Source: a virus
Direction: 5' to 3' (one strand)
Virus record (IMG/VR): IMGVR_UViG_3300029787_000180
Coordinates: 1-33,756 of that record
Length of the DNA stretch: 33,756 nucleotides
The notes beneath the pieces are model-generated. The model worked only from the letters and a program-made list of their open reading frames with translations. It had not been told where the DNA came from and searched no databases. Made by a program: the position numbers and the translations under genes. Positions 18,323 through 24,163 of this stretch are shown here, in pieces. Position 1 is the stretch's first letter. Every line of letters begins with the position of its first letter.

Positions 18323-18362
18323 CAATCTCCTTGTGCTTTGGATTGCGAAAGTATTTTTTCAT
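18231..18362 (-). CDS. Very small ORF, 43 aa, coupled to the upstream gene
   Basis: The ATG overlaps the stop of the 84-aa gene upstream (TGATG). The peptide begins KKYFRNPKHKEIDDD and ends in an acidic Gln/Asp/Glu-rich tail. Coupled spacing favours translation, but the same DNA carries a second small open frame with a better ribosome-binding site. Either or both may be expressed. Confidence 0.42.
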   Translation of the reverse strand: MKKYFRNPKHKEIDDDVRSQERKRVFEQENGQQDDQASKEDGE

Positions 18363-18616
18363 CAGCCCATCCGAGGATTGCGGCCCAACGTGCTTTGAAG
18401 CTCGGGCGTATCACGTCCTCTAGTTCCGGCTGTAACCCCTTGCGCCATGAGTTGACTACGCCCACGCATCCCGCCACCCCTACGGGCAAGTACCCGGGCT
18501 TGAACTCTACGGCCTTCGGCAGCTTTGTCCCTCTCAGCTTGAGCTTCTTGCTCGGCAAGATTTGCCTCAACTTTCGGGTCTTTCTTTGGCTTCGGCCTTC
18601 CAAACAAACCAGACAT
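18362..18616 (-). CDS. Small protein of the pre-portal block, 84 aa
   Basis: It starts SGLFGRPKPKKDPKVEANL, continues with a charged helix rich in Glu, Gln and Arg (about residues 20-45), then a Gly/Arg-rich segment (ARRGGGMRGRSQL). I recall SGLFGxPKxP-type proteins in the same position upstream of portals in T7-like marine phages. The function is unknown; a virion or assembly role is inferred from position. The start overlaps the upstream stop (TGATG). Confidence 0.68.
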   Translation of the reverse strand: MSGLFGRPKPKKDPKVEANLAEQEAQAERDKAAEGRRVQARVLARRGGGMRGRSQLMAQGVTAGTRGRDTPELQSTLGRNPRMG

Positions 18617-19107
18617 CAAAACACCTTTGCAAACATTTCATAATCAGAACCGTCAGGACCATATCTCCGCATGATACCTTCGCTCTTGAAGTAACATCTT
18701 TTCGCCCACTTGTGAGCCGATACATTTGCAATACAAACTGTGATCTGTATCCTATTTGTACACATTTGCTCGGCGTAGAAATCAAAAAACCTTAGTGCGG
18801 CGCGGTGAAAACTCATTGTTTTTTTACTGATTTGCCTAGAGGGAATAAGCCATGCCTGAGACACTCCCGGCCACAAGTCAAACACGCCGAACATAGCGTA
18901 GACTTCGCCATCACCAAAACCAGTATACGCTACTCCGGTTTCAGAAAAGTGTTGGAGTTGCTGCACGTAATCAGGAAACCTACTAGCCAAATCTGCATCA
19001 AAATCATTTAGCTCAATCAAGTGGTAATGCACCGGATGCCAATCAACCACCTTGTGCCGGGGATAATCCAGCCGAAGCACCCGATTAAGTTGCTCAACTG
19101 AAAACAT
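18616..19107 (-). CDS. GNAT-like protein resembling T7 internal virion protein A, 163 aa
   Basis: An alpha/beta protein with the order of a GNAT acyltransferase: beta strands around GVAYTGFGDGEVYAMFGVFDLWPG (about residues 57-80), a helix with ALRFFDFYAEQMC and a C-terminal NVSAHKWAKRCYFKSEGIMRRYG segment, where the Ala/Lys-rich helix would contact the cofactor. The same layout is seen in the DUF2833 proteins of T7-like phages. It overlaps the end of the terminase gene by 14 bases. I see no strong Q/RxxGxG/A acetyl-CoA loop, so catalysis is uncertain. Confidence 0.65.
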   Translation of the reverse strand: MFSVEQLNRVLRLDYPRHKVVDWHPVHYHLIELNDFDADLASRFPDYVQQLQHFSETGVAYTGFGDGEVYAMFGVFDLWPGVSQAWLIPSRQISKKTMSFHRAALRFFDFYAEQMCTNRIQITVCIANVSAHKWAKRCYFKSEGIMRRYGPDGSDYEMFAKVF

Positions 19108-20620
19108 CGAAGTCTAGCACTTTTGCCTGTGCGGGTTGAGCTGCCAAGTTACGCGGCCCTTTAGTCATCAGTCTATGCTCGGAACCAAGCAAGCAATACC
19201 CCGCCGCATCTCCAACGTGTGAATGTTCATTCTTGTTGGGAACATCCCTAAATCTTTCGTGACCACTGCCCATAGCCACCCGTTTAAAATGATATCCCCC
19301 GGCTAGACACTTTCTAAGACGCACACATTTCTTGCTGACCAAAAACCCCGGCTTGCCATCGATCAGCCTTCCCATAGGAATAGCCATAGCCTCACGCCGA
19401 GTGCGAAACTCATTCGTAGCAGTAGGACGTGCCATCATGCCCAAGCTTTTGAGGTGATCAAACGCAGTTGTCTCAAATATTTGATCTCTCTGCATACCAG
19501 CCGGATCACCCCAGATCATTGTTTCCATACCCGGAAAACGAGAGTTCAACTCGCTCTTCAACATATCAGCAAATCTGTTCAAACCCATGTCAAACGTCAC
19601 AAGCTCATGCAAAACGTGCCAACGACCGTTAGCCATCTTCTGACCAAAGATAGCCGCCGGAGTAAGTCCGAAGTCTAAGCCCACTTGCAGCGTCACGGTC
19701 GGATCAACCGACAGCTCCGCACTCATCATTTCATCATTATACTCCGGCCAAACAGGCTTGCCCTCCTGCACAAACGTATATTTCCCTTGACCGTAGCACT
19801 GTATCCAATCCAAATTCTTACCGCCGAGAAGCTGATCGTAATAACCACTTACCAAGTTCTTAACATTCTCCGCTTTTTCATTAGTGCGCCACCAACGCCC
19901 CGCTTGCCTCGTCAATCCTTGAGCCTCGGGCATATCGTCCGGTACTTCCTCTAACGGAACCTCAACAACACCACCGGGCTGACGGAAAAACTCCCACGCA
20001 TACTTTCCCGTAGGACGCTCTTTCTCAGCTAAACGATAATACCAATGATCATCATCCATAGGGTTAGTATCCATAATAACCCCGTGCCACGTAGGACCGC
20101 CATCAGATCGCGTAGGAAAACGACCCACCCGATGCGTCAAACCATCTATTACAGCCTTCGGTAACTCCCGACACTCGTTCACCCAAGCACCCGTTAACTC
20201 CAAGCTCAACAATTTCCTAACATCCTTCGGATCATCCAATGCTAAGAAAATAACCTCAAGATCAATTCCCGAAGCCCCGTCACGCGGCGGCAGCTTAACA
20301 TGATGCGTAATAGGTGGAGCGTACTTAACCGGACCCCAAATATGCTCGGGCATCAATTCCAACCACGTCTTCAAAGTAGTAGTCCGCAACATAGGATTAG
20401 TATTGCGAACAATCGCAAAGCGAGAATACTTTATACCATCCCGAGGAGAAGGCTTCTGTTCTACCGCCCTACGCCAAATCTCAGCACAACACGCGTAACT
20501 CTTACCACTTCCCACCGGACCCATAACCCCCCGAACAAAACCCTTGCTCCGAAAAAATCGCGCTATCGTAGGCGAAGATGAAAAGTCCAGCTTTATCTTC
20601 CGAGGATGCTCACCCATCAT
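19094..20620 (-). CDS. Terminase large subunit, 508 aa
   Basis: DNA-packaging motor: ATPase plus headful or end-cutting nuclease. Walker A GPVGSGKS is at about residues 34-41, and a Walker B-like segment LTGAWVNECREL is at about 140-152. The nuclease domain shows LQVGLDFGLTPAAIF (about 310), MIWGDPAG (about 370) and HVGDAAGY (about 478), supplying its acidic residues. The best start is the ATG at 20620 or 20617, behind AAGGGGG; a TTG at 20623 is the longest form. It overlaps the small subunit gene by about 11 bases. Confidence 0.95.
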   Translation of the reverse strand: MMGEHPRKIKLDFSSSPTIARFFRSKGFVRGVMGPVGSGKSYACCAEIWRRAVEQKPSPRDGIKYSRFAIVRNTNPMLRTTTLKTWLELMPEHIWGPVKYAPPITHHVKLPPRDGASGIDLEVIFLALDDPKDVRKLLSLELTGAWVNECRELPKAVIDGLTHRVGRFPTRSDGGPTWHGVIMDTNPMDDDHWYYRLAEKERPTGKYAWEFFRQPGGVVEVPLEEVPDDMPEAQGLTRQAGRWWRTNEKAENVKNLVSGYYDQLLGGKNLDWIQCYGQGKYTFVQEGKPVWPEYNDEMMSAELSVDPTVTLQVGLDFGLTPAAIFGQKMANGRWHVLHELVTFDMGLNRFADMLKSELNSRFPGMETMIWGDPAGMQRDQIFETTAFDHLKSLGMMARPTATNEFRTRREAMAIPMGRLIDGKPGFLVSKKCVRLRKCLAGGYHFKRVAMGSGHERFRDVPNKNEHSHVGDAAGYCLLGSEHRLMTKGPRNLAAQPAQAKVLDFDVFS

Positions 20621-21032
20621 CAACCCCCTTGTCAGGCATCACCATGTCAATGCTAACAACACTCGGCTTATCAACCTCCTTCTCCTGATCCAACAATCCC
20701 GCCGACTTCGCCAACATCTGCAAAATCTGACGCTTATCAATCATCTCAACGTCAACCGTAGAACCAAACCTACCCGGCGTTACCCGAATACGCCGAACAG
20801 CACGCATAGAAACATCACTTATCTCACTGCGATCACGTAAACGTACACCCTCAGAACTAAACTCCACAATGTCATCAATGCTACTCGTCCCCAAAGATAA
20901 TAACTCAGCCGCTAACTCATCACGGTTCTCGTAAATCATCCTACTCCCACGAACACGGCGATTAATGTCACCAATCGCCATCTTCGTAACCCGAGGAACC
21001 CGCTGACTGCCCTTCTTAGAACGGGATTTCAT
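20610..21032 (-). CDS. Terminase small subunit (probable), 140 aa
   Basis: It lies immediately upstream of and overlaps the large subunit. The N-terminus is basic (KSRSKKGSQRVPRVTK). The C-terminal EMIDKRQILQMLAKSAGLLDQEK matches the oligomerisation/large-subunit contact region of many small terminases, where a DKxxALxxLAKxxGL pattern is usual. A middle strand with RRIRVTPGRFGSTVDVEM precedes it. The ATG at 21032 fits the neighbour's stop; the longer upstream extension is a frame shadow of the previous gene. The HTH part is not obvious. Confidence 0.75.
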   Translation of the reverse strand: MKSRSKKGSQRVPRVTKMAIGDINRRVRGSRMIYENRDELAAELLSLGTSSIDDIVEFSSEGVRLRDRSEISDVSMRAVRRIRVTPGRFGSTVDVEMIDKRQILQMLAKSAGLLDQEKEVDKPSVVSIDMVMPDKGVDDG

Positions 21033-21258
21033 CGGCTGTATCCCCCCGCTCAGAAGAACCCAACTGACCATTCACACTGCCACGCCGAGAGTCATCTTGC
21101 TCAAATAACCGTAGCCATACCTCCCCATCCTTATTCGGCAAAGGTAAACTCTCCAACTTAATACTAATCTTACCGTCCTTCTCAAAAGCAACCCCGTGCT
21201 TCAACCATACTGGCTTGTCACGACCGTCAACCTCCTTCGCTTGAACTACATTCATCAT
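21016..21258 (-). CDS. Unknown 80-aa protein with an SSB-like acidic C-terminal tip
   Basis: A short beta-rich protein (KPVWLKHGVAFEKDGKISI, then LPLPNKDGEVWLRLFE) with a disordered Ser/Gly/Asp tail that ends in DEIPF. Bacterial single-strand binding proteins end in DDDIPF, the peptide that recruits RecO, RecG, exonuclease I, PriA and others. The body does not look like a full OB-fold SSB. It has an AGGAG Shine-Dalgarno, and its start overlaps the GcrA-like stop. A role in replication or repair is plausible but unproven. Confidence 0.68.
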   Translation of the reverse strand: MMNVVQAKEVDGRDKPVWLKHGVAFEKDGKISIKLESLPLPNKDGEVWLRLFEQDDSRRGSVNGQLGSSERGDTADEIPF

Positions 21259-21434
21259 TTTCTTTCTCCTCTCACTTGTTGATCATCTATCACCCCACTT
21301 ACCCGCAAACGGTAAACCTTGCCCAAAACAGAATTGCGACTAATCCCACCAAAACGCCGCGCAATCTTACCCGCCGATTCACCAGCTAACCACAACTTCA
21401 CTAAAAGACGCACCTTCCGATCAGTCCATTTCAT
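21255..21434 (-). CDS. GcrA-like regulator, N-terminal DNA-binding domain only, 59 aa
   Basis: The sequence begins KWTDRKVRLLVKLWLAGES and continues AGKIARRFGGISRNSVLG, KVYRLRVSG. This is the GcrA signature: W-T-x-x-R, an LKxLW-type helix, then the SxxIAxxLGGxTRNAVIGKVHRL pattern. GcrA is a cell-cycle transcription factor of Alphaproteobacteria that binds the sigma-70 holoenzyme and promoters containing GANTC. Here only the conserved N-terminal DNA-binding domain (about 48 residues) plus a short basic tail is present, without the long C-terminal sigma-interacting part. It has GGAG eight bases before the ATG and overlaps the next gene's start. Confidence 0.85.
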   Translation of the reverse strand: MKWTDRKVRLLVKLWLAGESAGKIARRFGGISRNSVLGKVYRLRVSGVIDDQQVRGERK

Positions 21435-21540
21435 ACCGTTTCTCCAAAAAAAATTTGTGTTGTACCCATACGCACTCGGCAGACCCCGGGGGGCAAGGGG
21501 TGGGGTTCGCGCTTTTTTTCTTGTACACGTACAAGTCCAT
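21421..21540 (-). CDS. Possible 39-aa ORF between initiator and GcrA-like gene
   Basis: An open frame begins ATG GAC TTG TAC GTG, whose first codons are the inverted repeat at 21520-21535. It encodes a Lys/Cys/Pro-containing peptide (KKKSANPTPCPPGSAEC) and overlaps the start of the GcrA-like gene by 14 bases. No Shine-Dalgarno is visible. It may be a leader peptide or chance. Confidence 0.28.
   Translation of the reverse strand: MDLYVYKKKSANPTPCPPGSAECVWVQHKFFLEKRYEMD
21520..21535. promoter_or_regulatory. Inverted repeat CTTGTAC-AC-GTACAAG, candidate operator
   Basis: Perfect 7-bp arms CTTGTAC / GTACAAG with a 2-base centre lie in the 130-base gap between the initiator gene and the GcrA-like gene. 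Two further TTGTAC-like half sites lie on either side (21463-21468 and 21553-21559). The spacing and symmetry suit a dimeric regulator binding upstream of the GcrA/packaging genes. Confidence 0.45.
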
Positions 21541-21564
21541 AGCGGTCGTATTGGTGTTGTACAA

Positions 21565-22515
21565 TCATCTAAAACGCATCCTGTTAGTTGTTCTCTTCAA
21601 AATGGATAGGGGGTCTTCTTTCTTCCCTTCCTTTATTGCTATGAAGTATTGCAATGACACGGGTGCTTGCTTGCCCTTATCGCGCATCCACTTGATCAGG
21701 CTACGGCTGCGCTTGTCGAATGTATCAGGCGTGAACCCGAGGTCGATCAGCTTGGACGCCAGCTCCATCTGCCGATCATCGTACACCCAGCCTCGGCCGT
21801 ATGTTTCCGCGACCGCACTTGAGTATCCATTGCAAATCCTTCTACACTCTTCTTCTTTGCTCTCTTCTATACTTCTATTGTTAAGGTTGTTAAATACAAG
21901 GTGGGGCTTGTGAGTAGTCATACAAGGTGCAGCTTGTATAAGGTCACCTTCTGTTTCATTGCTTTCACAAGGTGCAGCTTGTGGGGCCTGTGGATAACTC
22001 TGCTTTTTGTGGATAACTTTTGGTGCTTTTGTGAGTTGTCCTTTTGAGCCTCTTGCTGCTAGTTCCATGACTTTATCGGCTTCTTTGGCTTCTTCTTCGG
22101 GTGTTTTTGCTTGGGCGGGCTGGGGCATTTTCTCTACATCTTTGATACTCATGGTTGGGTCGTAGACTATTCTCCAGAGTGCGCCTTTTTTCCCGAATGG
22201 TCTGTTTTGATTTTGCTTTCTGAGCTTTTCTATGTAGCCCCATTCGATGAGTTTATTCATGTGTTGTGATGCTGCTTGTTGTGAGCAGCCTAGTATTTCT
22301 GCTATTGTGTATTGGTTTGTCCAGAAGGTAGCGGTCCAAGCTTTAGCGAAGGAGCAACATACTGCTAATGCTCTGAAGGTTTTGGGGTACTGATTGAAGC
22401 GGTTATCTACTACGGCCCTGCCGGGTACTTGTGCGTAGGGACCGGGGGATTGTTTGCTTCCGTGGCCTTCTGGCGCGTCCCTGATGGGGTCTGGAGTGTA
22501 GATAGTTTTATCCAT
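21565..22515 (-). CDS. Winged-helix replication initiator (probable), 316 aa
   Basis: Residues about 38-125 form a winged helix: a YPKTFRALAVCCSFAK helix, then FWTNQYTIAEILGCSQQAASQHMNKLIEWGYIEKL and a basic wing before WRIVYD. A polar linker (about 135-235) follows, containing repeated QAAPC-type peptides encoded by the iterons at 21896-21982 and ending before a C-terminal helical domain (about 240-316). A DNA-binding domain, a linker holding the iterons and a separate C-terminal domain is the layout of lambda O. The start is the ATG at 22515; a longer frame is out of context. Function is inferred from this layout and from the lack of any other initiator. Confidence 0.72.
   Translation of the reverse strand: MDKTIYTPDPIRDAPEGHGSKQSPGPYAQVPGRAVVDNRFNQYPKTFRALAVCCSFAKAWTATFWTNQYTIAEILGCSQQAASQHMNKLIEWGYIEKLRKQNQNRPFGKKGALWRIVYDPTMSIKDVEKMPQPAQAKTPEEEAKEADKVMELAARGSKGQLTKAPKVIHKKQSYPQAPQAAPCESNETEGDLIQAAPCMTTHKPHLVFNNLNNRSIEESKEEECRRICNGYSSAVAETYGRGWVYDDRQMELASKLIDLGFTPDTFDKRSRSLIKWMRDKGKQAPVSLQYFIAIKEGKKEDPLSILKRTTNRMRFR
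21896..21982. repeat. Three palindromic 16-bp iterons
   Basis: Two identical copies of ACAAGGTGCAGCTTGT (21922-21937 and 21967-21982) and one variant ACAAGGTGGGGCTTGT (21896-21911) are present. Each is an inverted repeat ACAAG-N6-CTTGT. Spacing start to start is 26 and 45 bases. They lie inside the initiator gene, in the linker-coding part, and are probable binding sites for the initiator dimer. Confidence 0.85.
21989..22016 (-). promoter_or_regulatory. Two perfect DnaA boxes
   Basis: The + strand reads TGTGGATAA at 21989-21997 and again at 22008-22016, so the minus strand carries two exact TTATCCACA consensus boxes in the same orientation, 19 bases apart. Only one near match (TGTGGATAG at 28001) was noticed elsewhere. 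Confidence 0.85.
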
Positions 22516-22517
22516 TA

Positions 22518-22673
22518 CTAATCTTCTTGCAGCTCTGCTTCTGTGATTAATCCGCACCCGTTACAGAGTTCACAAGTCTCATCGTATGTGGTGAGGTATT
22601 GCCGCCCGAAAGAGGGTACATCATAGACGTGTCTTCCTTGACCGTTGCAGTCTGGGCATGTGACGAGCTTCAT
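22518..22673 (-). CDS. Small DnaJ-type zinc-finger protein, 51 aa
   Basis: It contains two CxxCxGxG-type half sites: CPDCNGQG at residues 6-13 and CELCNGCG at about 36-43. These are separated by a short Tyr-containing loop, as in the cysteine-rich domain of DnaJ. It probably binds one zinc ion. Similar stand-alone proteins are common in phages with unknown roles. Its ATG overlaps the stop of the 31-aa membrane peptide gene (ATGA), and its stop lies 2 bases before the initiator ATG region. Confidence 0.8.
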   Translation of the reverse strand: MKLVTCPDCNGQGRHVYDVPSFGRQYLTTYDETCELCNGCGLITEAELQED

Positions 22674-22765
22674 GGCTGAACCGTCTGAGAGTACCAAGCT
22701 AGGAGCATCATCAGATACAGCCCTATGCTTGTGGTGAATAGTAGGAGTTTTAGGGTTTTTTTCAT
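22670..22765 (-). CDS. Small single-span membrane peptide, 31 aa
   Basis: ATG AAA AAA ACC opens a peptide with a basic start and one hydrophobic span (LKLLLFTTSIGLYLMMLLAW), then a short polar end. It begins one base after the methyltransferase stop and overlaps the zinc-finger gene start (ATGA), so it sits in a tight translational chain. The function is unknown. Confidence 0.6.
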   Translation of the reverse strand: MKKTLKLLLFTTSIGLYLMMLLAWYSQTVQP

Positions 22766-22766
22766 G

Positions 22767-23711
22767 TCACGCCTCAATCTCTTTGATGATACGCCCAAAC
22801 CTCTCTGGAATAGCTGGTACGACTGCGTTCCCTAGCCCTCTAAGTCTGTCCACCCGATTTCGTACCCCATTAGCCACTCGACCCACTGCGGGTTCAGTGA
22901 GCCAGTTTTGCCCACCGCATTCGGCAATGTATCGGCTGGATTGCCCTTGCGCTCTTGGCGTCCAGCTCCACTTTTTCCCTTGTAATCTCGCGCTGTCGGC
23001 GTCGGCCACATTGACCGCGCTACCACTGTCTCTAAATTGGGGTTCTTGTCTTTCACCCTGTTCTGTATGTTTGGCGCTGACATTGCCGTACAACTGCGAG
23101 GTGTCGGCCACATTTTGACTTGATCGTTGATACTCACACGCCTCTTCGCTCCAGACGGTCTTTTTCCGCGCTTCAGTGTGCCGCCTCGATTTGCTGAATT
23201 TGTGTCCGGCGTGGCCCACAACCCAGATTCGCATACGTCTGTGCGGGGCATCGACACTGACAGCTCCAATATGAAATGTTTGGACTTGATAATCGGCTTT
23301 GTCTTCCAAGTCAGATAACACCTTGTCGAGGCCCAAAGTGATGTGGCCAGACACATTTTCGAGAATAATCCAATCTGGCTCGACTTGTTTAATAATGGAA
23401 AATACTTGCGGCCAGATGTGTCGGTCATCGTCACTTCCTCTGCGCTGCGCGGAGGCATAACTAAAAGGCTGGCATGGGTAGCCACTAGTGAGGATTGATC
23501 GTCTGTCTCCGACTGCGCGAATAATGGTAGTTGGATCATTTGCAAGCTCCTTTACGTCTTTTTCTTGCGGCACATCAGGCCAGTGCTTTTTAAGTATTTT
23601 TCGGCACCAACCATCAAGCTCACAGAAAAGAACTGGCTTAGACAAACCTGATCGCTCAAGCCCCAACGCAAAGCCGCCTATGCCAGAGCAAAGATCAATA
23701 TGAGCCATCAT
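22767..23711 (-). CDS. DNA cytosine-5 methyltransferase, 314 aa
   Basis: Transfers methyl groups from S-adenosylmethionine to cytosine C5. Motif I is DLCSGIGGFALGLE (residues 6-19), motif IV GYPCQPFS with catalytic Cys80, motif VI ENV (118-120), motif VIII RRMRIWVVGH (about 157-166), and motifs IX/X are near the C-terminus (RVDRLRGLGNAVVPAIPERFGRI). The target-recognition region lies at about 168-275. No matching restriction gene is visible, so an orphan, protective or regulatory role is likely. Its start overlaps the nuclease stop. A second long frame lies entirely within it. Confidence 0.93.
   Translation of the reverse strand: MMAHIDLCSGIGGFALGLERSGLSKPVLFCELDGWCRKILKKHWPDVPQEKDVKELANDPTTIIRAVGDRRSILTSGYPCQPFSYASAQRRGSDDDRHIWPQVFSIIKQVEPDWIILENVSGHITLGLDKVLSDLEDKADYQVQTFHIGAVSVDAPHRRMRIWVVGHAGHKFSKSRRHTEARKKTVWSEEACEYQRSSQNVADTSQLYGNVSAKHTEQGERQEPQFRDSGSAVNVADADSARLQGKKWSWTPRAQGQSSRYIAECGGQNWLTEPAVGRVANGVRNRVDRLRGLGNAVVPAIPERFGRIIKEIEA
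22832..23545 (-). CDS. Overlapping +1-frame ORF with WPTP and GWTDLE motifs, 237 aa
   Basis: This frame is open for 237 codons entirely inside the methyltransferase gene. It shows LWATPDTNSANRGG, KMWPTPRSCTAMSAP and MWPTPTARDYKGKSGAG, and ends LNPQWVEWLMGYEIGWTDLEG. I recall stand-alone phage proteins with repeated WPTP and a LNPxWVEWLMGxxxGWTDL ending. In this DNA those motifs are simply the shifted reading of the methyltransferase repeats NVADT and AVGRVANGVRNRVDRL. The possible starts are TTG 23545 or ATG 23539, without a clear Shine-Dalgarno. It may be genuine dual coding or a recurrent annotation artefact. Confidence 0.35.
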   Translation of the reverse strand: MQMIQLPLFAQSETDDQSSLVATHASLLVMPPRSAEEVTMTDTSGRKYFPLLNKSSQIGLFSKMCLATSLWASTRCYLTWKTKPIIKSKHFILELSVSMPRTDVCESGLWATPDTNSANRGGTLKRGKRPSGAKRRVSINDQVKMWPTPRSCTAMSAPNIQNRVKDKNPNLETVVARSMWPTPTARDYKGKSGAGRQERKGNPADTLPNAVGKTGSLNPQWVEWLMGYEIGWTDLEG

Positions 23712-24163
23712 GTCTTGTTTCCCAGCAATAGAAAGTCCTCCAAGGGGATCATTGCCACGGGTTCTATGTCGGACGGGTCTTGACGGTCCTTGCGGCCACC
23801 GATTTGCACTTTGGGTTTACAGTTGTGCAGTGCGGTGAAGGCTATTTTATCAGCCCACTTTACGAGCAGAAAAACGGGGAGGTGTAAGGCTTGATATAGC
23901 TGCTTTGCCTTCCAGACTTTAGTGAAGCTTATGAGATAGGAGGGATACTTGTTCATCTCGGTCTTGCGGGTTTTCATTTCTATGAAGGCCATGACCTCAT
24001 TGCTCCTGATCGCGGCGTAATCAAATGCTGATTTGTCCTTCATTTTGCTCATCTGACACTTCCATTTTTGGGTGACGATCAGGGCTAGCTCGGCTTCGTT
24101 GTCCCGGTCCATCTGCTTTTCGTACACGGGACGATACGTATTGAAGTTGTACATTCTAGACAT
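23708..24163 (-). CDS. PD-(D/E)XK-type nuclease, 151 aa
   Basis: A compact nuclease with an N-terminal helix holding Glu (about residue 25), then KSAFDYAAIR with Asp48 and, after a strand, FIEMKTRK with the E-x-K pair at 62-64. This is the D-(x13)-ExK spacing of the PD-(D/E)XK core. It ends with PVFLLVKWADKIAF strands. The likely job is a structure-specific or resolvase-like nuclease in replication or recombination. The ATG at 24163 overlaps the upstream stop by 8 bases; a longer GTG form is possible. A Holliday junction resolvase is one alternative. Confidence 0.7.
   Translation of the reverse strand: MSRMYNFNTYRPVYEKQMDRDNEAELALIVTQKWKCQMSKMKDKSAFDYAAIRSNEVMAFIEMKTRKTEMNKYPSYLISFTKVWKAKQLYQALHLPVFLLVKWADKIAFTALHNCKPKVQIGGRKDRQDPSDIEPVAMIPLEDFLLLGNKT

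Larger units (their letters stand above)
21896..22016. other. Candidate replication origin inside the initiator gene
   Basis: Three iterons are followed within seven bases by two perfect DnaA boxes (21989-21997 and 22008-22016). An AT-rich stretch (about 21855-21900, ending GTTAAGGTTGTTAAATAC) adjoins the iterons and could be the unwinding element. An origin embedded in the initiator gene is the lambda O arrangement. The genome also encodes a DnaA domain IV protein (24156-24632). Confidence 0.65.
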
